In this document: positions 1 to 6,683 of the stretch, in pieces | Layout: every line of letters begins with the position of its first letter | How positions within the stretch are numbered: position 1 is the first letter of the stretch | NCBI GenBank assembly: GCA_045590955.1 | Contig: JAZNSB010000063.1 | Location: 1-13,976 of the forward strand | DNA from: JAZNSB01 sp045590955 | GTDB lineage: Bacteria; Pseudomonadota; Alphaproteobacteria; RF32; CAG-239 | Length of the DNA stretch: 13,976 bases | Reading direction: 5' to 3' | Program-made: the position numbers and the translations under genes | Notes under the pieces: generated by a model | What the model saw: the letters and a program-made list of their open reading frames with translations, nothing else | What the model was told of the DNA's origin: nothing | Database searches by the model: none

Positions 1-118
1 CGCCCATGATTGACCAATAAATTATTGATCTTATAATGCCTCCAAAATTTTCAGAAACACTATACACAATCAACACTATTACTGCAATCCCAACCAGGAT
101 TGAAAGCATCGTATTCAT
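1..118 (-). CDS. Partial small membrane protein (N-terminus only)
   Basis: An open frame runs from an ATG at 118 to the window edge and gives 39 residues without a stop. It starts MNTMLSILVGIAVIVLIVYS, one strongly hydrophobic segment, followed by a short polar stretch (SENFGG) and a second hydrophobic run (IIRSIIYWSIMG), so this is probably an inner-membrane protein. No family is recognisable. Support for it being real comes from a well-formed promoter about 70 bases upstream (185-213). Its N-terminus resembles that of the next gene (MNIVSWVVGLIIVV), so the two could be tandem paralogues, but the shared pattern is short and hydrophobic and could be coincidence. No clear Shine-Dalgarno sequence is visible. 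The C-terminus lies outside the window. Confidence 0.5.
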   Translation of the reverse strand, partial: MNTMLSILVGIAVIVLIVYSVSENFGGIIRSIIYWSIMG

Positions 119-158
119 AAAAACTTTTTTTATGGGTTAAACAAATTACTTCATAGCA

Positions 159-179
159 TATCCATAATAATAATGGATA
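159..179 (-). other. Short 5'-UTR hairpin
   Basis: Seven-base arms TATCCAT and ATGGATA are separated by a 7-base AT loop. The hairpin lies at the predicted 5' end of the transcript from the promoter at 185-213, about 40 bases before the ATG at 118. It may protect the 5' end of the mRNA or may only reflect AT-rich sequence. Confidence 0.35.
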
Positions 180-184
180 CTGTT

Positions 185-213
185 ATAATATCATAAAAAA
201 CACCCCTTTTCAA
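185..213 (-). promoter_or_regulatory. Sigma70-type promoter for the left-edge gene
   Basis: Reading the minus strand, TTGAAA (213-208, 5 of 6 to consensus) and TATTAT (190-185, 5 of 6) are separated by 17 bases. The expected start is near 178, leaving a leader of about 60 bases before the ATG at 118. It lies just after the terminator of the preceding gene, as expected for a new transcription unit. Confidence 0.55.
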
Positions 214-215
214 CC

Positions 216-248
216 AAAAAGTGGTCGGAATATCTCCCAACCACTTTT
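216..248 (-). terminator. Intrinsic terminator after the small membrane-protein gene
   Basis: Twelve-base arms at 237-248 and 217-228 pair with one G-U wobble around an 8-base loop. The wobble position is a C-A mismatch if read on the plus strand, so the structure belongs to a minus-strand RNA. The 3' arm ends in a short U run. It begins about 9 bases after the stop codon of the gene at 258-626. Confidence 0.7.
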
Positions 249-257
249 AAGCATTTT

Positions 258-626
258 TTAGTACCAAATCGGTTCGTCGTCATCATTTTTAGGACCGGTA
301 TACGAACGTGGAGTAAATATACCACCAACGTCTCTAATTGCCAAAAATAATGTAACAATCAAGTCAATTCCGAGGCAGATTAAAATTCCAAAAGTAATTA
401 TACTTATTCCGCACAAGAACAACTCTTTACCAACAATAATACATATCAGCCAGGGTATCACCGCTCCAATTGCAACAGCAAACACCGCACCAACCGCAAA
501 ATAGCGCACAAACGTGGTCACAAAGTCAGAGGTTACAATTGCGACAACCAACTTAAACAACCACTTTAGCAGCCAAACAACAATTATGAGTCCCACGACC
601 CATGATACAATATTCATCATAAGCAT
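258..626 (-). CDS. Small multi-pass membrane protein, function unknown
   Basis: This gene encodes up to 122 residues. Three ATGs occur at the start (626, 620, 617); none has a Shine-Dalgarno sequence, and by analogy with the neighbouring gene (MNTMLS) the true start may be 617 (MNIVSW). The protein is almost entirely hydrophobic, with a long N-terminal segment broken by lysines (WLLKWLFKLVVAIV) and two further predicted membrane stretches at about residues 42-68 and 70-96. It ends in a short polar tail rich in Asp (GPKNDDDEPIWY). I recognise no family. It is a single-gene unit: a TTGACA promoter lies upstream at 647-674 and a terminator follows directly. The function could be envelope-related, but nothing in the sequence shows this. 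Confidence 0.65.
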   Translation of the reverse strand: MLMMNIVSWVVGLIIVVWLLKWLFKLVVAIVTSDFVTTFVRYFAVGAVFAVAIGAVIPWLICIIVGKELFLCGISIITFGILICLGIDLIVTLFLAIRDVGGIFTPRSYTGPKNDDDEPIWY

Positions 627-646
627 TGATAATTTATTTTGCTAAA

Positions 647-674
647 AGAATAAAACTAAAAAAACAAATGTCAA
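647..674 (-). promoter_or_regulatory. Sigma70-type promoter for the small membrane-protein gene
   Basis: A perfect TTGACA (674-669) is followed after 16 bases by TATTCT (652-647, 4 of 6). The predicted start near 640 leaves a leader of only 14-23 bases, depending on which ATG is used, with no Shine-Dalgarno sequence. Confidence 0.55.
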
Positions 675-701
675 TACTTTATACAAAAAAAGACAAAAAA
701 T

Positions 702-2456
702 TTATATGGTAGGCCACTCATCATTTGCAAGCTGTTTAATACTTTCAGGCACAATTCCCTTGCGATAACTGTATATCCAAAAATTTGCCATCACTCGTTC
801 CAAATAAATTCTTGTTTCTCTGGATGGAATAGATTCTATAAACAATAACGGATCTTGTGTTTGCACTTTTTTCTTCCATTTCAAAAAGTTATCCGGTCCG
901 GCATTATAAGAGGTCATCATATAAAACAAATTTCCATCTATATACGGTTTTTCAAGCAGATAATTAATATATTTTTGCCCAACATCCAAATTATATTCCG
1001 GATTTGATAAAATAGACTTATCTTTTTTGATTTTGATATTTTTAGACACATGAATTGCCGTCAAAGGCAAAATTTGCATCAACCCCCTAGCACCACGATT
1101 ACTTTTTGCCTCAGGGTTAAATAAAGATTCTTGCCTTACCACTCCCATCACAAAATTTTTATTGCACTGCCAACCGCTTTTGGGTTGCCAAGAAACATCG
1201 GGATAAGTAACGCAGTCATAAAACAAATTGTGATGTTTGTCTTCTAACATTTTAGCAATTTTGAGCGACAAATTGTACATATTAAATTGACTTGAAATAA
1301 ACATCACAATTTCTCTTTGCTGATTTGTTAAATATTTTATTTCATTTGCTAATTCTTTTTGCGCCATTTCCATGCGCCCTATTTTAATGAGCAAAACAGC
1401 CCTTTTCAAAGCTTTTGACTTAAGAATATCCTTCAAATAATCATACTGAGAAAAATCATTTAAGTAAGAAAACACTCCCCAGTTATAATCAGGTGTTTCT
1501 CCAAGCTGATAATTAGCCAAAATTCCATAAAAAGTACGCTGATAATTTGCTGCAATTTTAAGCCAAGACAAAGCCTCATCTTGCATTCCAAGCTTTTTAT
1601 AAACCCTAAACGCCCAATATCCACCTGCAGAAATAAGCCAATTATCATTATTATCCAACGCAGCCAATGCAGAAAAATAATTTGCCGCATTTTCAAAATC
1701 ATCTTTTCTGTAATAAGAAATACCGCAAATCCACATTGCCATTGCTGTTTGCGATCTATCTGCTGCCGGCTTTGCCCATTCTAACGCCAAATCATACATC
1801 TTGTCCATATAATAAAGCACTGAAAGCTGAGCAGACATTGTATCAAAATCTTTTTTATTCAAAAATTTTTTCAAGTTTTTATCAGTCAATACATCTTTTG
1901 CAGACTTACTTTTTCCTCTATTAATATACCTTTTAAACTGACTGATTTTTTTTAAGGTTTTGGCATTATACTTGCCTGTCAAAGATAGACCAACGGTGTC
2001 ATAACCATAATTTTGAGCATACTGTTTTCTTTTAATCAAATTTGCCGGATTAACTAATTTTTGTTTTCCTTTAGATTTTTTTTTGGCCAATTTATAAATT
2101 CTTTGTGCATATGGCAAATCTGCATATTTTTCCAACCATTTTTTTAATTGCACAAACTTTGAAGGATACGTCTTTGACAAATACTGCTCAGCCAAAACAT
2201 TTCCCCACAAAATTTTGTTTTGTAGTTTTTTCTCAAGTTTTTCCAGCTTATAAAACCTTTGTTTTTCTATGCTTTCAAACATTTGCTGATATATTTGCAA
2301 ATCTTGTTCTGATATGTTCTCGCTCTGCAACACGGCATCAACAACATAATCATCTACAACATAAAAACCACCAACATCGGCATTGGCATTATGCCATACC
2401 ACACAAGAAAAAAAGATTGTAAGAAAAACTTTGACTATTGTGCTGCGGATAACCAT
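702..2456 (-). CDS. Soluble lytic murein transglycosylase (Slt-type)
   Basis: This enzyme cleaves the MurNAc-GlcNAc bond of peptidoglycan to give 1,6-anhydro-MurNAc ends, acting in the periplasm during wall turnover or assembly of envelope machines. The 584-residue protein has an N-terminal export signal (hydrophobic residues 8-20, probable cleavage after ANA at 26). A long, lysine-rich alpha-helical region follows, as in the Slt70 superhelix, and a C-terminal SLT domain starts near 435. Diagnostic motifs are RQES with the presumed catalytic Glu443, GARGLMQ (455-461), SYNAGP (516-521) and IPSRETRIY (543-551). The length is slightly below E. coli Slt70. The start codon overlaps the 3' end of the upstream gene by 22 bases, with AGGG just before it, so translation is probably coupled. 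Alphaproteobacteria often carry this gene near a uracil-DNA glycosylase, as here. Confidence 0.93.
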   Translation of the reverse strand: MVIRSTIVKVFLTIFFSCVVWHNANADVGGFYVVDDYVVDAVLQSENISEQDLQIYQQMFESIEKQRFYKLEKLEKKLQNKILWGNVLAEQYLSKTYPSKFVQLKKWLEKYADLPYAQRIYKLAKKKSKGKQKLVNPANLIKRKQYAQNYGYDTVGLSLTGKYNAKTLKKISQFKRYINRGKSKSAKDVLTDKNLKKFLNKKDFDTMSAQLSVLYYMDKMYDLALEWAKPAADRSQTAMAMWICGISYYRKDDFENAANYFSALAALDNNDNWLISAGGYWAFRVYKKLGMQDEALSWLKIAANYQRTFYGILANYQLGETPDYNWGVFSYLNDFSQYDYLKDILKSKALKRAVLLIKIGRMEMAQKELANEIKYLTNQQREIVMFISSQFNMYNLSLKIAKMLEDKHHNLFYDCVTYPDVSWQPKSGWQCNKNFVMGVVRQESLFNPEAKSNRGARGLMQILPLTAIHVSKNIKIKKDKSILSNPEYNLDVGQKYINYLLEKPYIDGNLFYMMTSYNAGPDNFLKWKKKVQTQDPLLFIESIPSRETRIYLERVMANFWIYSYRKGIVPESIKQLANDEWPTI

Positions 2457-3055
2457 AGAACCCTATTTGCACAATCTTTTTTTGATAAACCAACTGCCCT
2501 GCATTTATTTATTACAACATCAGGAGCATTATACATGCTATAGCATCCTTCACCGGATAAAGTATATTCATATACATACGGTGTTTGTGGTTCAACTTTC
2601 TCATAAGTCAACCCAACAGTCTTATTCGGCCATACAAGCTGAAAATTTATTTCATGCAACATTTGGTTTAAGGTAGAAATCAACACAAAATTTACATCAC
2701 AACGAACCTTACCTATTGAATCTTTATAAATCTTAAAATCTTCATAAAAAGCCAAAATCATCTCATCCGCCTGAGAAGGAGGTTCATTCGGACTTCTTTT
2801 ACGTTCTATAATCTTACGTCCACGTTTAATTTCTTGCAATTTTTGCTGATAATTTTGCTGTTCTTTAATGGCATTAGCTTGCTGAGTTGCAGCCTTATAT
2901 TGGCTCCATCCTTGCTTTAAAATATCACCCAACCCCTGAGAATTTTGATCAGTTGTTACAGTTTCATCCATGTCTGCACCAAACTTTTGCGCAAAAACCG
3001 GAGTGCACAAACATACAAACAACAATATAGCTAACACAAATCTTACAAAACGCAT
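2435..3055 (-). CDS. Secreted protein of unknown function, Cys-rich C-terminus
   Basis: A 206-residue protein with a clear Sec signal peptide (MRFVRFVLAILLFVCLCTPVFA, cleavage before QKFGAD). The mature part begins with a Gln- and Lys-rich helical stretch (about residues 50-90, possible coiled coil). The C-terminal half is more globular and contains four cysteines (in RCD, EGC, NKC and KDC), an even number that would suit disulfide bonds in the periplasm. I recognise no family. GGAG lies 8 bases before the ATG. The gene starts 33 bases after the upstream secreted protein and overlaps the transglycosylase gene by 22 bases, so the three are probably one operon and this protein may work at the cell wall. 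That role is inferred from position only. Confidence 0.75.
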   Translation of the reverse strand: MRFVRFVLAILLFVCLCTPVFAQKFGADMDETVTTDQNSQGLGDILKQGWSQYKAATQQANAIKEQQNYQQKLQEIKRGRKIIERKRSPNEPPSQADEMILAFYEDFKIYKDSIGKVRCDVNFVLISTLNQMLHEINFQLVWPNKTVGLTYEKVEPQTPYVYEYTLSGEGCYSMYNAPDVVINKCRAVGLSKKDCANRVLWLSAAQ

Positions 3056-3088
3056 AAACTTTCTCCGATTACAGGCTTTTCTTCTGTT

Positions 3089-3901
3089 TTATTCGGTAAT
3101 TTCTGTATCTTCTGCCACAACTTCATCAGCATTCTCAGCTACCTGAGGAGCAGAAGGCTGAGATTTTGCATAATCAACTATAGCATTTAATGTTGATACA
3201 GATTGATTATATAATTCTGCAAATTCTGAGTTATTCTTTTGTTTTTCTGCAAATTCTTCCTTAACTTGATCTTCATAAGAAATTGTCTTAAATTCAGAAT
3301 AGTATTCCGGATTATCTACAGATACAAATCTGAAAATTCCTTGACAATCAACCTCTCCTTTTTCAGAAGAAGCTTTACAAGTATCTACAGCAAATGTAAC
3401 ATCAGACAACAACAAAAAACATCTGTTTGTATTGATTTTAACAGAAGACACAACTTGTTTATATCCTTCAATTGGGGGCAAATTAACATCTACATCAATA
3501 GTTCTTGGGGTTGTTGTAACGGCAGATGTTCTTTTTGATTTTGAACCGCTTTGCAGTTCTTTCTTTTCTTTTTCCAACATTTGGTCAATAACGTCATCTA
3601 ACCAAGACAACTTAACTGCTGCTGTTTTAACAGACAAAGAAGATCTGTTATAAAAAACCACATCAAAAGAACATGCCACTGTTTCTTCTTCAACATTTTT
3701 CATTGGTTTAACGTTTGCCACTTTAAACAAAATTGTAGGTTCACCAGCTCTTTGTGCCAAGGTTGAAGTAGAAACAACCGCTTTAATTTTTTCTTCCGGA
3801 GCATTTTCAGCATCTTTTGCAATAGAAGAAACTGCTGCGTTAACACCAAAAGCCACAACACTTAATGTTGCCACAAGAAAAGAAACATTTTTAACTCTCA
3901 T
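3089..3901 (-). CDS. Secreted protein of unknown function, probable beta-rich fold
   Basis: A 270-residue protein with a signal peptide (MRVKNVSFLVATLSVVAFGVNA, cleavage before AVSS). Alternating hydrophobic patterns such as ILFKVANVKPM and CSFDVVFYN suggest a beta-sandwich-like core at about residues 55-195. It holds four cysteines that could pair. A charged insert (LEKEKKELQSGSKSKR, about 110-125) interrupts it. The C-terminal 60 residues are polar, acidic and low in complexity (ENADEVVAEDTEITE) and are probably disordered. GAGGG lies 8 bases before the ATG. It is the first gene of the probable three-gene unit ending in the lytic transglycosylase. No family is recognised and no catalytic motif is visible; a structural or binding role is possible. 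Confidence 0.75.
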   Translation of the reverse strand: MRVKNVSFLVATLSVVAFGVNAAVSSIAKDAENAPEEKIKAVVSTSTLAQRAGEPTILFKVANVKPMKNVEEETVACSFDVVFYNRSSLSVKTAAVKLSWLDDVIDQMLEKEKKELQSGSKSKRTSAVTTTPRTIDVDVNLPPIEGYKQVVSSVKINTNRCFLLLSDVTFAVDTCKASSEKGEVDCQGIFRFVSVDNPEYYSEFKTISYEDQVKEEFAEKQKNNSEFAELYNQSVSTLNAIVDYAKSQPSAPQVAENADEVVAEDTEITE

Positions 3902-3999
3902 TTTAATACCCTCAACAAGAAATTTTCATAAATTTTGCTTTATGATAAACCAGTAAAAATAAAACACCAAACAAAATAATAAAGAAATACAGAGAAAAA

Positions 4000-4788
4000 T
4001 TAATTTCCTGCAAGTTTTGTTTTAACCTTTAACATATCCGACCAAAATTTTGCCTTTGCCAACGGATTTCTAAGCAAATAAGATGGGTGAAAAGTCGGCA
4101 TTACATTTATGTTTTTTCCGTTCTCTGCAACATAATTGAGCCATCTTCCCCTTATCTTAGAAATAGGATCATTAGACTCCATTATTGCATTAGTAGCAAC
4201 TGCTCCCAACATAATTATGCAGTCAGGACCAACCAAATCTATCTGCTTTTTAACAAACGGCAAACACAAAGCAACCTCTGCATCTGTCGGATTTCTGTTA
4301 CCTGGCGGTCTCCATGGCAAAATGTTTGTAATAAAACAATCTTCTCTTTTAAAACCCAAGGCTTGCAAAGACAAATCCAAAAGCTTTCCGCATTTTCCGA
4401 CAAAAGGAACACCTTGCCTGTCTTCATCTGCACCGGGAGCCTCTCCTATTAACATAACTTTTGCATTTTGACTTCCTGTTCCAAAAACCGTATTTTTAGC
4501 AGTAAGTTTTAATGAGCAACCTTCAAATTCTTCAATCTCGTTTGCTAACTGATCCAAGCTTTTTGACCTCAAACACAAGTTTTTCATACACTCTTGAGCG
4601 CCTTGCATGGACTGAGACAAATCGGTAACCGCTTGTCTTGAAACCGCTCTTATAACGTTTTGCGAGGTTTGTTCTACTGCATTGGTATTAAACAACTCCA
4701 AGCCAAAGGGTTCTTCCGCAGAAAATACATCTACTCCCGCTTGTATATAACTTTCTAAAATCTCTGTTATCGTTAAGTTGTTTTCCAT
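4000..4788 (-). CDS. Uracil-DNA glycosylase, family 4-like, with incomplete Fe-S ligands
   Basis: The enzyme removes uracil from DNA after cytosine deamination or dUMP misincorporation, starting base-excision repair in the cytoplasm. The 262-residue protein has an N-terminal extension typical of alphaproteobacterial members (YIQAGVD and EEP, about 14-27). The catalytic domain follows from about residue 90, with the GEAPG motif (115-119) plus DEDRQG, then GVPFVGKCGKLLD, WRPPGNRNP (159-167) and HPSYLLR (234-240). Canonical family-4 enzymes bind [4Fe-4S] through four cysteines. Here Cys91 and Cys175 occupy two of those positions, while Lys94 and Trp159 replace the others, so a normal cluster is unlikely. 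As far as I recall, alphaproteobacterial homologues share the WRPPGNR form. No Shine-Dalgarno sequence precedes the ATG. The gene diverges from the TPR gene. Confidence 0.9.
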   Translation of the reverse strand: MENNLTITEILESYIQAGVDVFSAEEPFGLELFNTNAVEQTSQNVIRAVSRQAVTDLSQSMQGAQECMKNLCLRSKSLDQLANEIEEFEGCSLKLTAKNTVFGTGSQNAKVMLIGEAPGADEDRQGVPFVGKCGKLLDLSLQALGFKREDCFITNILPWRPPGNRNPTDAEVALCLPFVKKQIDLVGPDCIIMLGAVATNAIMESNDPISKIRGRWLNYVAENGKNINVMPTFHPSYLLRNPLAKAKFWSDMLKVKTKLAGN

Positions 4789-4890
4789 GTCAAAAGAGTA
4801 TAATTAATACAAAAATAAATCAAGAATAATAAATTATTTACACAAATGATATACAATGTTAAATATACGCTTAAAACAAAGGATTCTATA
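4789..4890. promoter_or_regulatory. Divergent intergenic region between the glycosylase and TPR genes
   Basis: This AT-rich stretch must drive both genes. For the minus strand, TATACT (5 of 6 to a -10) lies only 8 bases before the glycosylase ATG, with TTGATT 15 bases further upstream. For the plus strand, TTTACA (4837-4842) and the poor -10 TAAATA (4860-4865) are 17 bases apart. A TATAAT at 4799-4804 has TTGTTT at a short 15-base spacing. None is convincing on its own. The TPR start at 4891 is fixed by AAGGA at 4879-4883. Confidence 0.3.
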
Positions 4891-6675
4891 ATGAAAAAAA
4901 ATAAATTTTTGATTGGTGTTTTTATATTACTGATATCTTGTTGCGGTATCTTTTATTCTTTAACTGCAAAACCAATACAAAACCAGCGTTTACAAGATAA
5001 TAATAACAATAAATCATATGGTGCATATCTTGCCGGCAGAGTTGCTCATATCAGAAAAGATTTTGACAACGCATCAAATTTTTATATCCAAGCATTAGAA
5101 AAAGACCCTGGAAACAAAGATTTGATAGATAGAATATATGTCATCTTGGCTTCTCAAGGCAAAATAGATGAAGCCTCAAAATATGCTCAAATGTCACTGG
5201 AAAAAGCAGACAATAACTTTACTAACACCATCATTGCCTGTGAAAAAATCAAACATAAAGAATATGAAGAAGCCATAAAAATTTTAGACAGCTTAAAAGG
5301 AGAAATTTTTACCGACCTTATTGTTCCTTTGTTAAAAAGCTGGGCTTATGTAGGACTAAACGACCAAAAAAAAGCATTAAAATCACTAAAGACACTGGAT
5401 AACAAAGAGCTACGTGCTTTATACAATTTTCATGCAGGCATGATAAATGAGTATTTTGGTAATAATCAGCAGGCTCAAAAACACTATGAAATCATAATAA
5501 ATGAAGAAGCCCTTGAAATGTCATACAGATGCTTAGAAGTAGTATCAAATTTTTATTTGCGCACAAACCAAAAAGACAAAGCGGTAGCCTTAGTAAACAA
5601 ATATACAGACATAAAAAACCTTATAAACATGCTTTCCAAACTATCCCAAAAAGTTGAAAATCATCAAAACAAAAACCAAAGCCTATTACCGCTGGTAAAT
5701 AGCGCAAACGAAGGCTTATCAGAAGCTTTGTTTAACATGGCCGGAACCCTGAGAAAAACTGCATCTGCAATAGATTTATCTCATGTATTTATAAGCCTGT
5801 CTTTATATGCCAATCCCCATTATGATCTTGCAAAACTTTTACTTGCAGACATCTTAGAAAATAGAGAAATGTATAAAGAAGCAAACGACGTTTATGATAC
5901 AATAGAAGAACAATCTTCCAGTTACAGCACAGCCAGATCAAAAATGGCCACAAATTTGGTCATGCTTAAAGATTATAAAGGCGCAGAGCTCATCTTAAAA
6001 ACATTAATTTTTGAAGATCCGTTTAATTGGCAATTATTCATAGATTTGGCAGATGTTTTGCGCATTCAATCAAAACCCCAAGAAGCCATAAAATATTATG
6101 AAACAGGTTTAATCAAATCTGTAGGCAATAATCCCAATTTATGGGTAATTCATTTTTCTTTGGGAGCTTGTTATGACCAAATCAAAAATGCAGAAAAAAG
6201 TATTTTACACTTGCAAAAAGCTCTCCAATTAAGCAACAACAATTATATGGTGCAAAACTATCTCGGATACATATGGATAAGAGACAACAAAAACTTAGAA
6301 CAAGCTTTTTCATTAATTGCCGATGCGTTTAAAAAAGCACCTTATGATGGTGACATTGCCGACAGCTTAGGTTGGGCGTATTATAAACTTGGCATGTATG
6401 AAGATGCTGTAAAATTTTTGGAAAAAGCAACGGAACAAAGACCGTCTAATCCTGTCATATCAAACCATCTTGGCGACGCATATTGGATGACAAACCGTCA
6501 ACAAGAAGCTGTTTATCAATGGAAACATAGTCTAAAACTTACCGATGAAACCGGCGAATTAGATACAAAACAAGTAGAACAAAAAATCAATAAGGGACTA
6601 AAAAAACAGGTTCTTCCTTCATTTAATAAAGACATTATCAGAAAGAAGAACCTTGAATTGCAAGCGGTTTTATAA
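4891..6675 (+). CDS. Large TPR protein, probable lipoprotein or membrane-anchored
   Basis: The start at 4891 is preferred over an ATG at 4846 because AAGGA lies 7 bases upstream and the protein then begins with an export signal (MKKNKFLIGVFILLISC). The LISC at residues 14-17 fits a lipobox, so it may be a lipoprotein; a signal anchor is the alternative. The 594-residue product is built of tetratricopeptide repeats. The first are visible at about 35-100, and the clearest lie near the C-terminus (YLGY, DSLGWAYYKLGMYEDAVKFLEKA, NHLGDAYWMTNRQQEAVYQW). This C-terminal signature is typical of a proteobacterial TPR family, often encoded near this glycosylase in alphaproteobacteria. TPRs mediate protein-protein contacts, probably in the periplasm or at the membrane; the partners are unknown. 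It is the only plus-strand gene here and converges on pheT with 8 bases between the stops. Confidence 0.85.
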   Translation: MKKNKFLIGVFILLISCCGIFYSLTAKPIQNQRLQDNNNNKSYGAYLAGRVAHIRKDFDNASNFYIQALEKDPGNKDLIDRIYVILASQGKIDEASKYAQMSLEKADNNFTNTIIACEKIKHKEYEEAIKILDSLKGEIFTDLIVPLLKSWAYVGLNDQKKALKSLKTLDNKELRALYNFHAGMINEYFGNNQQAQKHYEIIINEEALEMSYRCLEVVSNFYLRTNQKDKAVALVNKYTDIKNLINMLSKLSQKVENHQNKNQSLLPLVNSANEGLSEALFNMAGTLRKTASAIDLSHVFISLSLYANPHYDLAKLLLADILENREMYKEANDVYDTIEEQSSSYSTARSKMATNLVMLKDYKGAELILKTLIFEDPFNWQLFIDLADVLRIQSKPQEAIKYYETGLIKSVGNNPNLWVIHFSLGACYDQIKNAEKSILHLQKALQLSNNNYMVQNYLGYIWIRDNKNLEQAFSLIADAFKKAPYDGDIADSLGWAYYKLGMYEDAVKFLEKATEQRPSNPVISNHLGDAYWMTNRQQEAVYQWKHSLKLTDETGELDTKQVEQKINKGLKKQVLPSFNKDIIRKKNLELQAVL

Positions 6676-6683
6676 CTTAAAAA

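Noticed and set aside
229..236. Loop of the terminator at 216-248 (minus strand GGGAGATAT region) is complementary over 9 bases to the small RNA linker
   Set aside because: The site is in a terminator after a stop codon, not near a start, and a single 9-base match in purine/AT-rich sequence is not convincing.
4846..4890. Fifteen-residue N-terminal extension of the TPR protein
   Set aside because: It would bury the signal sequence behind a charged peptide, and the clear ribosome-binding site precedes 4891.
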